From Marinomonas spartinae (GTDB lineage Bacteria; Pseudomonadota; Gammaproteobacteria; Pseudomonadales; Marinomonadaceae), in the NCBI RefSeq assembly GCF_900089775.1, contig NZ_FLOB01000013.1, positions 35,756-99,755 of the forward strand: a stretch of 64,000 nucleotides of DNA. Reading direction: 5' to 3'. Positions within the stretch are counted from its first letter, which is position 1, and every line of letters starts with the position of its first letter. A program made the translations under genes and the position numbers. The notes beneath the pieces were generated by a model. That model did not search any database and had not been told where the DNA came from. It was given only the letters and a program-made list of their open reading frames with translations. Shown here piece by piece: positions 26,039 through 35,014 of the stretch.

Positions 26039-26347
26039 ATGTATTCACTCATATTTTATGTGCCCGAAACGGATTTGGATAAAGTAAAACAGGCGTTGTT
26101 TTCTGTGGGGGCAGGGGCATTAGGGAATTATGATCATTATTGTTGGCAAATAAAAGGGGAGGGACAGTTTCGTCCTCTTGAGGGGGCAGATCCACATTCA
26201 GGGAAAGTAAATGAGATTTCACACATCTGCGAGTATCGTGTTGAAATGCTGCTGCAAGAAGATGTCAAACAAAGTGCTATTAATGCCTTGCTGTCCTCAC
26301 ATCCTTATGAGGAAGTGGCTTATCATATTATTCCGATACAGCGTTAA
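26039..26347 (+). CDS. YqfO/NIF3 C-terminal-domain-like protein
   Basis: 102 residues resembling the stand-alone CutA-like insert domain of NIF3/YqfO proteins: ALFSVGAGALGNYDHYCW, a GQFRPLEGADPHSG loop and HPYEEVAYHIIPI. The N-terminal TTG extension of the frame is rejected because AAGGAGAG sits eight bases before ATG 26039. The last 20 bp overlap the convergent Nudix gene. Role unknown. Confidence 0.82.
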   Translation: MYSLIFYVPETDLDKVKQALFSVGAGALGNYDHYCWQIKGEGQFRPLEGADPHSGKVNEISHICEYRVEMLLQEDVKQSAINALLSSHPYEEVAYHIIPIQR

Positions 26348-26873
26348 ATATAATGGTGTCTTCATGGAAACCATAATGGCCTTTTTTGTGGTCTTCAATA
26401 AAGAAATTGAGCGTTTTGCTGACGCTGCTAAAGGCTAATTCGTCCCATGGGATGTTATCTAGATCAAATAAGGCGACTTCCGAGCTTTCTTCTGTGGCGT
26501 GAAAGTCGTCTTGTTCAAGTTCTGCAAGATAGAACAAATGAATTTGGTTAATATGCGGAATGCTAATCATGCTAAATGCTTGCTTGCAGGTTGCATTTGA
26601 GCCGCTTTCTTCAAGTGTTTCGCGCAGAGCACCTTCTCTTGTGGTTTCCTGATTTTCCATAAAGCCAGCAGGTAACGTCCAGTAGCCGAAGCGGGGCTCT
26701 ATATTGCGTTTACACAAGAGTACCTTTCCTTTATAGAGAGGGAGGGTGCCAGTGATGAGTCTTGGGTTGTCATAGTCGATAAAGTCACATTGAGGACATA
26801 CGGCTCGTTCTCTGTTGTCGCCTTTCGGTATCGTCATATTCACGGCATGGCCGCAGTTTGGACAAAATCTCAT
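26328..26873 (-). CDS. Zinc-ribbon Nudix hydrolase
   Basis: 181 residues. A Cys4 zinc ribbon (FCPNCG and VCPQCDF) is followed by a Nudix box with ALRETLEESG and the preceding LPAGFMENQET. It resembles NudC-type ribbons but lacks the SQPWPFP-like motif, so it is probably a nucleotide-sugar or ADP-ribose-type pyrophosphatase; the substrate is unresolved. It overlaps the convergent YqfO-like gene by 20 bp. Confidence 0.85.
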   Translation of the reverse strand: MRFCPNCGHAVNMTIPKGDNRERAVCPQCDFIDYDNPRLITGTLPLYKGKVLLCKRNIEPRFGYWTLPAGFMENQETTREGALRETLEESGSNATCKQAFSMISIPHINQIHLFYLAELEQDDFHATEESSEVALFDLDNIPWDELAFSSVSKTLNFFIEDHKKGHYGFHEDTIIFNAVSE

Positions 26874-26902
26874 GGGTACATCCTTAACGTTTTCGCTTAA
26901 AC

Positions 26903-28159
26903 TTAGCGTTTGAGCTTGAGTTTGGCGAATTTAACAACCTTATCTTCTATTTCTTGAATTTCAATCTGGTAGTGACCCACCCATAAACTAATAGGGTGTT
27001 CAGGGATAAACTCTAGTGTTTCAATAATAAGGCCGTTTAGGGTTTTTGGACCATCGGTTGGCAAATGCCATTCCAAGGTTTTATTGATATCACGAATGTG
27101 AGTCGACCCTTCGATTCTAAAGGAACCGTCTTCAAGGGGCTGAATCTCTTCTTCTTCGTCTTGTGTTGGTGGTGTGAATTCACCGACGATTTCTTCTAAC
27201 ACGTCTTCTAATGCGGCAATACCTTGAACATCGCCATATTCGTCCACCACAATGCCCATTTGTTGGTGGTCTTTTTGGAAGTTCAGTAAGACCGTATTGA
27301 GAGAGGTGCTCTCTGGGATAAAGTAGGGTTCAACCGTGGCTTTTAATAACGCCGCTTTCGATGGGTTTGGGTCTTGTAGGAAAGTGGCCGCGCGACGGGA
27401 ATGAAGAATACCGATGACTTTATTAAGCTCACCATTATAAACAGGCATGCGGGTATGGCGGCTGCTACAGACCTGCTCAATGATTTCTTCAATGCTGTCT
27501 TCAATATCAATGCCCACTACTTCATTGCGTGGAATCATGATGTCTTCTACAGAGACTTTTTCAAGATCCAAAATAGACAAGAGCATTTCTTGGTGAGCGG
27601 CTGGAATCAAACCGCTTGCCTCATTGACCACTGTACGAAGCTCTTCGGAGTCTAGCTTGTGTTGGTCATTCTGAGTGGCATGCACACCAAAAATCCTTAA
27701 TAAACCGTTAGACAGGCTGTTAACAAAAACGACGATTGGGTAAAACACTTTTAGCAGGATTGATAGCAACCAAGAGGCTGCAAAGGCGACTTTTTCAGGA
27801 TGAAGTGCCGCCATGGTTTTTGGGGTTACTTCGGCAAAGATTAGGACAATCAAAGTAAGTGCTGCTGTAGCAATGGCGACACCTGCGTCGCCCCAAATGC
27901 GTACGGCAATGATGGTTGCAATCGCAGACGCTAAAATATTAACAAAATTATTGCCAATTAGAATAAGGCCAAGTAGGCGATCTGGGCGCTCGAGTAATTT
28001 GCTGACTCGTATTGCTGTGCGATTTTTGTTTTTCACCAGATGCTTAAGACGGTACTTGTTCAAGGTTAGCATGCCTGTTTCTGAGCTAGAGAAAAAGGCG
28101 GAAATTAAGATTAGACTAAAAAGTATGCCACCGAGAATACTTAAGGGAACATCGTTCAA
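26903..28159 (-). CDS. CorB/CorC-type membrane protein (DUF21-CBS-CorC_HlyC)
   Basis: 418 residues. A DUF21 membrane domain with four helices over 1-180 (SAFFSSSETGMLTLNKYRL at the start), a CBS pair at about 200-335 (MIPRNEVVGIDIE; HTRMPVYNGE), and a CorC_HlyC domain at the end. Family members export or gate Mg/Co. The order corB-like, ypjD, ffh matches E. coli yfjD-ypjD-ffh. The start is TTG 28159; the nearest ATG is out of frame. Confidence 0.88.
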   Translation of the reverse strand: MNDVPLSILGGILFSLILISAFFSSSETGMLTLNKYRLKHLVKNKNRTAIRVSKLLERPDRLLGLILIGNNFVNILASAIATIIAVRIWGDAGVAIATAALTLIVLIFAEVTPKTMAALHPEKVAFAASWLLSILLKVFYPIVVFVNSLSNGLLRIFGVHATQNDQHKLDSEELRTVVNEASGLIPAAHQEMLLSILDLEKVSVEDIMIPRNEVVGIDIEDSIEEIIEQVCSSRHTRMPVYNGELNKVIGILHSRRAATFLQDPNPSKAALLKATVEPYFIPESTSLNTVLLNFQKDHQQMGIVVDEYGDVQGIAALEDVLEEIVGEFTPPTQDEEEEIQPLEDGSFRIEGSTHIRDINKTLEWHLPTDGPKTLNGLIIETLEFIPEHPISLWVGHYQIEIQEIEDKVVKFAKLKLKR

Positions 28160-28242
28160 GAAGGGACTGCCTCAATTGTTAAGATAAAAGGGATTATTAG
28201 TGCTTAAAAAGTTGCTGTCAAATGACTTTATAGTATTAAACG

Positions 28243-29010
28243 TTAATGCATAATAATTTGTAACGCAATTTGACTGCCAAAATAGCCTAACATAAGCAAG
28301 AAGAAACCACTGAGAGTAAGCTTGACCGCCAACTGGCCACGCCATCCAGCATAACGTCTGCCAATCAACAAGCCAGCAAAGACAAACCAAGAAGCAATGG
28401 TAAAGAAGGTTTTATGAACCATGTGCTGGGCAAAAATATCCTCAATGAAGTAGAAGCCTGTAGCAATGGCTGCGGTTAAGAAAATAAAAGCGGCCCAGAT
28501 GAACTCAAACATCAGGCGTTCCAGTACTTGCAGTGGTGGTACTCTAAGAAGCTGTTTTAACTTATGATTTTTAAGTTGGTACTCTTGAATCGATAATAAA
28601 ATTCCCACTCCACAGGCGGCGGTAAATAAACTATAGGCGACACAGGCAATTAATATATGGATACTGGTGCCCCAAGAGTTGCTATGCAATTCATGTAGAT
28701 TCCAAGGCTGAATAGCATTTAGAGCAATAATAATGCCCGTTAGGGGAAACGATATTGCCATCAATAGGGATAAATCTTTATCACGGCTACTAAACCACAA
28801 TAATGCATTGCCAATTACAGCAATTAATAATCCGATGGTTAAAAAGGTAAAGCCATTTCTATCAAGTAGTGTGAGGGATAATGCACAGGCGTGTAACGCG
28901 ATGGCAAGTGCGCCAATAAGTTGTGTAGGGCGCGCTTTAGGGCAAAAATAGTACGTGATACCAGAGGTAAAACATGCAATACAGGCAAGCCAAAGCGATA
29001 ATTGAGTCAT
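28243..29010 (-). CDS. ypjD: Cytochrome c assembly-like inner-membrane protein YpjD
   Basis: 255 residues with eight hydrophobic helices, the CcsA/CcmC-like fold. The WGTSIHILIACVAY and AQHMVHKTFFTIASW segments carry the conserved His positions expected to face haem. Divergent from ffh, as in E. coli. A haem-handling role is inferred from family only. Confidence 0.87.
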   Translation of the reverse strand: MTQLSLWLACIACFTSGITYYFCPKARPTQLIGALAIALHACALSLTLLDRNGFTFLTIGLLIAVIGNALLWFSSRDKDLSLLMAISFPLTGIIIALNAIQPWNLHELHSNSWGTSIHILIACVAYSLFTAACGVGILLSIQEYQLKNHKLKQLLRVPPLQVLERLMFEFIWAAFIFLTAAIATGFYFIEDIFAQHMVHKTFFTIASWFVFAGLLIGRRYAGWRGQLAVKLTLSGFFLLMLGYFGSQIALQIIMH

Positions 29011-29139
29011 GAAACTGATAGATCCATTAAGTAAAGGTATAGGGTGACAATCATTTATCCGTTATAATAGGATTAATTTCACCTTGGTTAAACCGTGAAT
29101 GAAGGTTTTTTCCATAATAGAGCAAATTTTGAGGGCAAC

Positions 29140-30522
29140 ATGTTCGACAATTTATCGAATCGCTTAACCTCCTCGCTTGATCGTATTCGAGGTCGTGCCA
29201 AATTAACAGAAGACAATATCAAAGACGTACTACGTGAAGTGCGTATGGCGCTTCTCGAAGCCGATGTTGCTTTGCCAGTTGTTAAAGATTTTATTGCGGC
29301 GATTAAAGAGCGCGCCGTGGGCACCGAAGTCACAAAAAGTTTAAGTCCAGGCCAAGTCTTTCTTAAGATTGTTAAGCAAGAACTAGAAAATGTCATGGGC
29401 CAAGCCAATGACGAGCTGAATTTACGAGCTGCCCGTCCTGCGGTGATCTTGATGGCAGGGTTGCAAGGAGCGGGTAAAACGACTTCTGTTGCGAAGTTGG
29501 CGAAGTACCTAAAAGAGCGCCACAAAAAATCGGTCTCTGTAGTCAGTGCCGACATTTATCGCCCAGCGGCCATTAAACAGCTTGAAACGCTTGCGGGTGA
29601 GGTTGGGGCGGACTTTATCCCCAGTGACTTGACGCAAAAGCCGATTGATATCGCGAACAATGCCATCGATTATGCCAAGAAAGCCCATAAAGATGTATTG
29701 ATCGTCGATACGGCAGGTCGCTTAGCCATTGATGACGACATGATGGCTGAGATTAAAGCGTTGCACGGTGCCATTAACCCGATCGAGACGCTTTTTGTGG
29801 TCGATGCCATGACCGGTCAAGATGCGGCGAATACCGCGAAAGCATTTGGTGATGTATTACCACTGACAGGGGTGATTTTAACCAAGACCGATGGCGATGC
29901 TCGTGGCGGTGCGGCTTTGTCGGTTCGCCATATTACCGGTAAGCCTATTAAATTCTTAGGTGTAGGGGAGAAAACGAGCGCATTAGAGCCTTTCCACCCC
30001 GATCGTTTGGCATCTCGTATTCTGGGGATGGGCGATATGCTTTCCTTAATAGAGGAAGCTGAGCAAAAGATCGATAAAGAAAAAGCGGAAAAGCTTGCGG
30101 GTAAGCTGAAAAAAGGCAAAGGCTTCGATTTAGAAGACTTTAAAGAACAGCTTCAACAGATGAAAAATATGGGCGGAATGAGCTCCATGTTGGACAAGCT
30201 CCCAGGTATGGGGCAGCTAGGTGATATTCAAGACAAAGTGAACGACAAAATGTTTGTTCAAATGGAAGCTTTGATTAACTCCATGACGCCAGCAGAACGT
30301 CGTAATCCGGATGTTATTAATGGCTCCCGTAAAAAACGTATCTCAACGGGTGCGGGATTGCAGATCCAAGATTTAAATCGTCTTTTAAAACAGCATAAGC
30401 AAATGCAAAAGATGATGAAGAAGATGTCCGCAAAAGGTGGCATGAAGAAAATGATGCGTGGCTTGGGTGGAATGATGCCAGGTGGTGGCATGCCTGGCGG
30501 CGGAAATTTCCCTAAATTTTAA
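29140..30522 (+). CDS. ffh: Signal recognition particle protein Ffh
   Basis: 460-residue SRP54 GTPase (E. coli 453) that targets membrane proteins with 4.5S RNA. N domain, then G1 loop GLQGAGKTT, DTAGRL, TKTDGDARGG, and a Met-rich M domain ending in a GGMMPGGG tail. The open frame extends to 29095, but GAGGG five bases before ATG 29140 and the family N-terminus MFDNLSNRL fix the start. Confidence 0.97.
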   Translation: MFDNLSNRLTSSLDRIRGRAKLTEDNIKDVLREVRMALLEADVALPVVKDFIAAIKERAVGTEVTKSLSPGQVFLKIVKQELENVMGQANDELNLRAARPAVILMAGLQGAGKTTSVAKLAKYLKERHKKSVSVVSADIYRPAAIKQLETLAGEVGADFIPSDLTQKPIDIANNAIDYAKKAHKDVLIVDTAGRLAIDDDMMAEIKALHGAINPIETLFVVDAMTGQDAANTAKAFGDVLPLTGVILTKTDGDARGGAALSVRHITGKPIKFLGVGEKTSALEPFHPDRLASRILGMGDMLSLIEEAEQKIDKEKAEKLAGKLKKGKGFDLEDFKEQLQQMKNMGGMSSMLDKLPGMGQLGDIQDKVNDKMFVQMEALINSMTPAERRNPDVINGSRKKRISTGAGLQIQDLNRLLKQHKQMQKMMKKMSAKGGMKKMMRGLGGMMPGGGMPGGGNFPKF

Positions 30523-30544
30523 AGATATCTTCTTGTTTTTATTA

Positions 30545-30570
30545 GCGGCAGTTAAAAAACTGCCGTTTTT
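30545..30570 (+). terminator. Terminator of ffh (first hairpin)
   Basis: CGGCAGTT, AAAA, AACTGCCG followed by TTTTT. Confidence 0.88.
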
Positions 30571-30577
30571 AATGTCT

Positions 30578-30605
30578 GGGCGAGTAATTCGCCCTTTTGT
30601 TTTTC
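30578..30605 (+). terminator. Second hairpin between ffh and rpsP
   Basis: GGGCGA, GTAA, TTCGCCC followed by TTTTGTTTTT. It is either a back-up ffh terminator or an element in front of rpsP. Confidence 0.75.
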
Positions 30606-30699
30606 TGGTTAATCGACTAGAATATGCCGCCTTCTTGTAGTATGAGTCAAAAATCGACTCGGCAAGGGGTGTTTCGTTAAGCAATAAGGAACCAATCAT

Positions 30700-30948
30700 A
30701 TGGTAACTATTCGTCTTTCTCGTGGTGGCTCTAAAAAGCGCCCATTCTATCATTTGAACGTGGCTGATAGCCGTCGTGCTCGTGATGGTCGTTATATCGA
30801 ACGTTTGGGTTTCTTTAACCCTATCGCTCGTGGTCAAGAAGAACGTCTACGCATCGATCTAGATCGCGTAAACCATTGGGTTAGCCAAGGCGCTCAATTA
30901 TCTGACCGTGCTGCTCAGCTTGTTAAAGAAGCTGGCAAAAACGCTTAA
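30700..30948 (+). CDS. rpsP: 30S ribosomal protein S16
   Basis: 82 residues, the standard length, with the conserved [19 protein letters not shown]-terminus and FNP near residue 40. Starts the rpsP-rimM-trmD-rplS operon. Confidence 0.98.
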   Translation: MVTIRLSRGGSKKRPFYHLNVADSRRARDGRYIERLGFFNPIARGQEERLRIDLDRVNHWVSQGAQLSDRAAQLVKEAGKNA

Positions 30949-30963
30949 TACTGAGGTAGTGCT

Positions 30964-31509
30964 ATGTCTCAATTAAAGCAAGCGGCCGCTCCTGAGCAAG
31001 CCCTTGTGGTTGGACGCATTACATCAGTTTATGGTGTTAAAGGGTGGGTGAAGTTGTATTCACACACCGATCCGATGCGAGGAATCTTTGATTATAAGCA
31101 TTGGTGGTTGAAAACTCCTAGTGGGTGGAAAACCGTAGAACTAAACCAAGGGCGTCTGCAAGGTCGTGGCTTGGTGGCATCGGTAAAAGGTTATAGCGAC
31201 AGAGATCAAGTAAAAGAGCTCTGTGGTTTAGATATCTACATTGATGCCAAAGAGCTCCCAGCATTAGAGGAAGGTGATTACTACTGGAGTCAGCTGGAAG
31301 GTCTTAGGGTTACAACCAAAGAGGGTGTCCTCTTAGGGAAGGTTTCTCAACTGATGGAAACCGGTGCGAATGATGTTCTTGTTATCCGTGCGTGTGAAGG
31401 CAGTTTTGATCGTGAAGAACGCCTGATTCCTTATGCACCAGGTACTTATGTTTTAGATATTAATCTTGAGCAGCAGGAAATGGTGGTCGATTGGGATCCG
31501 GAATTTTAA
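30964..31509 (+). CDS. rimM: 16S rRNA processing protein RimM
   Basis: 181 residues: N-terminal beta-barrel (VVGRITSVYGVKGWVKLYS) and a PRC-barrel C-terminal half (YYWSQLEGLRV, LIPYAPGTYV). It binds S19 during 30S head maturation. It lies 15 bp after rpsP. Confidence 0.96.
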   Translation: MSQLKQAAAPEQALVVGRITSVYGVKGWVKLYSHTDPMRGIFDYKHWWLKTPSGWKTVELNQGRLQGRGLVASVKGYSDRDQVKELCGLDIYIDAKELPALEEGDYYWSQLEGLRVTTKEGVLLGKVSQLMETGANDVLVIRACEGSFDREERLIPYAPGTYVLDINLEQQEMVVDWDPEF

Positions 31510-31530
31510 CTGACAAACTGAGGTCACAAC

Positions 31531-32283
31531 GTGAAGGTTAGCGTGATATCGCTTTTTCCGGAAATGTTTCAAGCCATTACCCAATATGGTGTGACGGGCA
31601 GAGCCATTAAGTCTGGTTTAGTCGAGATGGATTTTATAAATCCCCGAGACTTTACCCATGACCGACATAAAACAGTAGATGATCGGCCTTATGGTGGTGG
31701 TCCAGGGATGCTGATGAAAGTTCAGCCTCTCAAAGATGCGATTGCGAGTGCCAAATTATTGGTGCCCAATGCAAAAGTTATTTATCTGTCCCCTCAAGGG
31801 CGTACGCTGACGCAAGAAGGTGTGCAACAGCTTGCTAAACAAGCAGAATTTATTCTGGTAGCAGGCCGTTATGAAGGCGTTGATGAGCGTTTGATTCAAT
31901 CTGAGATTGATGAAGAATGGTCGATCGGCGACTTTGTCCTAAGTGGTGGTGAATTGCCGGCAATGGTGCTTATGGATGCTGTATTTCGTATGGTACCGGG
32001 AGTGCTAGGAAAGCAGGCCTCGGCGGACGAAGATTCGTTTGCTGATGGGTTGTTGGACTGCCCGCATTACACTCGCCCAGAAGTTTTGGATGGTGAACCT
32101 GTCCCTTCTGTATTACTTAGTGGCAACCACGAGGAGATCAGACGCTGGCGATTAAAGCAAAAGCTCGGAAGAACTTGGCAACGCCGGCCAGACCTTTTGC
32201 AAGACCTTGAGTTGGACAAGGAACAGCAAAAGTTGTTAGAAGAGTTTATTCGCGAAACTGAAGATTCAACCTCGGCAGAGTAG
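31531..32283 (+). CDS. trmD: tRNA (guanine37-N1)-methyltransferase TrmD
   Basis: 250-residue SPOUT methyltransferase with the trefoil-knot motifs [21 protein letters not shown] and [15 protein letters not shown]. It methylates G37 of tRNA to prevent +1 frameshifting. Uses GTG 31531, with TGAGG nine bases upstream. It lies 21 bp after rimM. Confidence 0.97.
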   Translation: MKVSVISLFPEMFQAITQYGVTGRAIKSGLVEMDFINPRDFTHDRHKTVDDRPYGGGPGMLMKVQPLKDAIASAKLLVPNAKVIYLSPQGRTLTQEGVQQLAKQAEFILVAGRYEGVDERLIQSEIDEEWSIGDFVLSGGELPAMVLMDAVFRMVPGVLGKQASADEDSFADGLLDCPHYTRPEVLDGEPVPSVLLSGNHEEIRRWRLKQKLGRTWQRRPDLLQDLELDKEQQKLLEEFIRETEDSTSAE

Positions 32284-32352
32284 GAATTGCGAGCTTATCG
32301 GACAGAAGAACCTTCATGCTGATAAGAAACCATATCATTAGGAGTCACATCC

Positions 32353-32715
32353 ATGAGTAATAAAACTAAACTGATTCAGCAGATTGAAGCTGAACAGATG
32401 ACAAAAGAAGTCCCAGCCTTCGGTCCTGGTGACACTGTTGTTGTCCAAGTTAAAGTAAAGGAAGGTTCACGCGAGCGTCTACAGGCCTATGAAGGTGTTG
32501 TAATTGCTAAGCGTAACCGCGGCCTTAACTCTGCATTTACCGTTCGTAAAATCTCTAGCGGTATCGGTGTAGAGCGTGCTTTTCAAGTTTACAGCCCATT
32601 GGTTGAAAGCATCGAAGTGAAACGTCGCGGTGACGTGCGTCAGGCTAAGATCTACTACCTACGCGAGCGTTCTGGTAAATCAGCACGTATTAAAGAAAAA
32701 TTGGCGAAACGTTAA
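32353..32715 (+). CDS. rplS: 50S ribosomal protein L19
   Basis: 120 residues with the conserved [16 protein letters not shown] and [20 protein letters not shown] segments. Last gene of the operon; ATTAGGAG precedes the ATG. Confidence 0.98.
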   Translation: MSNKTKLIQQIEAEQMTKEVPAFGPGDTVVVQVKVKEGSRERLQAYEGVVIAKRNRGLNSAFTVRKISSGIGVERAFQVYSPLVESIEVKRRGDVRQAKIYYLRERSGKSARIKEKLAKR

Positions 32716-32727
32716 TTTTTCAGTATT

Positions 32728-32758
32728 AAAAAAAGGCGACGAAAGTCGCCTTTTTTTA
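32728..32758 (+). terminator. Terminator of the rpsP-rplS operon
   Basis: A tract, AGGCGAC, GAAA tetraloop, GTCGCCT, then seven T. Confidence 0.95.
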
Positions 32759-32819
32759 TGGAACCAATCTGCTCTATTGTGGCCTAATAGTCTCTGTATT
32801 TTGATTATTTAAGGTGTTC

Positions 32820-33554
32820 ATGATGAATCCTCGTTCGCTCCTATCTCGCATGTCGTTCTTTTGTGTTCTGGCATATCTCTTCTCTTTTACATTGTTTTCT
32901 AGTGCAGCACAGGCGGGGACGGCTGAAGTCAAAGCCGCAATTAAGCGAGCCTTACCTCAATACTCAATCGACAGCATGACGCTTCATAAAGGAACAAATC
33001 TTTATACCGTTGAATTAAAGGATGGACCAACGCTGCATATGAGTCCTGATGGTAAGTATTTTATCGTTGGGGATATGTATAAAATTGATGGTTCGCAAAT
33101 CGAGAACGAAACACAGCGAGGGAAATTGGCGAAAGTTGAGTCTTTACCCGTTTCCAAAATGATTGTGTTTAAAGCGAAAAATGAGAAAGCCCATATAACG
33201 GTTTTTACGGATGTGGATTGTGCGTACTGCCGAATGCTGCATAAAGAAGTGCCGGAATTGAATAAACTGGGTATTACCGTTCGTTATCTTGCTTATCCGC
33301 GAGCAGGGATTGGTTCTCCTGCCTACAAAAAAATGGTCAGTGTGTGGTGTTCTGATAATCCCCAAGAGTGGTTTACTAAAGCAACGGAGGGAGACGACAT
33401 CCCTGAAAACACCTGTGCTAACCCTGTCGCTTCTGATTACAATTTAGGCAATGATATCGGAGTGCGCGGCACGCCGACGATGATTTTGAGTAATGGTAAG
33501 TTAGTGCCAGGTTATTTGCCTGCGAACGTGTTAGCAAAAGAGCTTGGGTTATAG
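32820..33554 (+). CDS. dsbC: Periplasmic disulfide isomerase DsbC
   Basis: 244 residues with a signal peptide cleaved near Ala32 (SSAAQA). An N-terminal dimerisation domain is followed by a thioredoxin fold. The active site reads CAYC (Cys134-Cys137) rather than the CGYC of E. coli, with the cis-proline in GTPTM. A second Cys pair (WCSD, NTCAN) matches the structural disulfide. GTG 32814 is in frame, but AAGG overlaps it, so ATG 32820 is used. dsbC-hom-thrC order is as in Pseudomonas. Confidence 0.92.
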   Translation: MMNPRSLLSRMSFFCVLAYLFSFTLFSSAAQAGTAEVKAAIKRALPQYSIDSMTLHKGTNLYTVELKDGPTLHMSPDGKYFIVGDMYKIDGSQIENETQRGKLAKVESLPVSKMIVFKAKNEKAHITVFTDVDCAYCRMLHKEVPELNKLGITVRYLAYPRAGIGSPAYKKMVSVWCSDNPQEWFTKATEGDDIPENTCANPVASDYNLGNDIGVRGTPTMILSNGKLVPGYLPANVLAKELGL

Positions 33555-33699
33555 CGTTATTGCGAAATATTCCACTAAACATGAAGTGTCTTCAGTCGTT
33601 TCGGCGTTGGGTTTGCTGGACTGTGGCGGTATAATGACTTTAAATGGTAATTTTTGAACGAGTTTTATAAAAATTAAACTGTCTCTGTGGGGTGTAGTT

Positions 33700-35001
33700 T
33701 TGGAACCGGTAAAAGTCGGGATTTGTGGGCTAGGAACAGTAGGTTCTGGCAGTTTTAATATTCTTCGCAAGAATGCGGAAGAGATTACCAGACGTGTTGG
33801 CCGCAGTATTGTGATCGAGCAAGTGGGTGCCCGACGTGATAATGATGCTTGTGATACCACAGGTATTAAAGTGACCCGTGATATTTTTGATGTCGCTAAC
33901 AATCCAGATATTGATATCGTGCTGGAATTGATTGGTGGTACATCCGTGGCGAAAGAGCTGGTATTAACAGCGATTGAGAACGGTAAGCACGTAGTGACGG
34001 CCAACAAGGCCTTGATTGCCGAACATGGTAATGAGCTGTTTGCGAGAGCTCGTGAAAAAGGCGTCATGATTGCGTTTGAAGCGGCAGTGGCTGGTGGTAT
34101 TCCCATTATCAAATCTTTGCGTGAAGGCTTATCGGCGAACCGTATTGAATGGTTGGCGGGTATCATTAATGGTACAGGTAACTTCATTCTCTCTGAAATG
34201 AGTGAAAAAGGTCGTGATTTTGACGACGTGTTAGCGGAAGCCCAAGCGTTAGGTTATGCCGAAGCTGATCCGACTTTTGACATTGAAGGTATTGATGCGG
34301 CACATAAATTGACTATTTTGGCGTCCATTGCCTTTGGTATTCCGTTACAGTTTGAAAAAACCTACACCGAAGGCATCAGTCGTATTACGGCGGAAGATGT
34401 GGCCTTTGCTGATGATTTAGGGTATGCGGTAAAACATCTTGGTATGGCGCGTCGCTCAAAAACAGGAATTGAATTGCGAGTTCATCCTACACTGATTTCT
34501 CATAAGCATTTATTGGCCAATGTGAACGGTGTAATGAATGCCGTTATGGTCAAAGGGGATGCGGTTGGTCCAACTTTGACTTATGGTGCTGGGGCAGGTG
34601 GATTGCCTACCGGATCGTCTGTTGTGGCTGATGTCATTGATGTTGCCCGTACGTTAACGGCGGATCCTCATAACCGTGTGCCGCATCTGGCTTTTCAAGC
34701 CGATGCGTTGTCTGATACGAACGTTTTGTCAATAGAAGAAATTGAGTGTGGTTTCTTCCTGAATATGACGATTAAAGATCGTGCAGGTGTATTGGCTACC
34801 ATTACGCAAATTTTGTCATCAAATGAGATTAGTATCGAATCCATTATCCAGCGTGAACGAGAAGGCAGTGAACTGGTGCCGCTGGTGATCATGACGCATG
34901 ATGTAAAAGAACGAAATATGAATGCCGCGATTGCTTCCATTGAAGCTTTACCGGATGTCGCAGGAACCGTACAGCGCATTCGTGTTGAAAATTTGGCATA
35001 A
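33700..35001 (+). CDS. hom: Homoserine dehydrogenase
   Basis: 433-residue monofunctional enzyme reducing aspartate semialdehyde to homoserine. NAD(P) loop GLGTVGSG at the N-terminus, the NGTGNFILSEM and DPTFDIEGIDAAHKLTIL catalytic segments, and a C-terminal ACT domain (DRAGVLATITQIL) for threonine feedback. The start is TTG 33700 with TGGGGTG eight bases upstream; no ATG fits. 13 bp before thrC. Confidence 0.96.
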   Translation: MEPVKVGICGLGTVGSGSFNILRKNAEEITRRVGRSIVIEQVGARRDNDACDTTGIKVTRDIFDVANNPDIDIVLELIGGTSVAKELVLTAIENGKHVVTANKALIAEHGNELFARAREKGVMIAFEAAVAGGIPIIKSLREGLSANRIEWLAGIINGTGNFILSEMSEKGRDFDDVLAEAQALGYAEADPTFDIEGIDAAHKLTILASIAFGIPLQFEKTYTEGISRITAEDVAFADDLGYAVKHLGMARRSKTGIELRVHPTLISHKHLLANVNGVMNAVMVKGDAVGPTLTYGAGAGGLPTGSSVVADVIDVARTLTADPHNRVPHLAFQADALSDTNVLSIEEIECGFFLNMTIKDRAGVLATITQILSSNEISIESIIQREREGSELVPLVIMTHDVKERNMNAAIASIEALPDVAGTVQRIRVENLA

Positions 35002-35014
35002 GAGAGAACAAGAT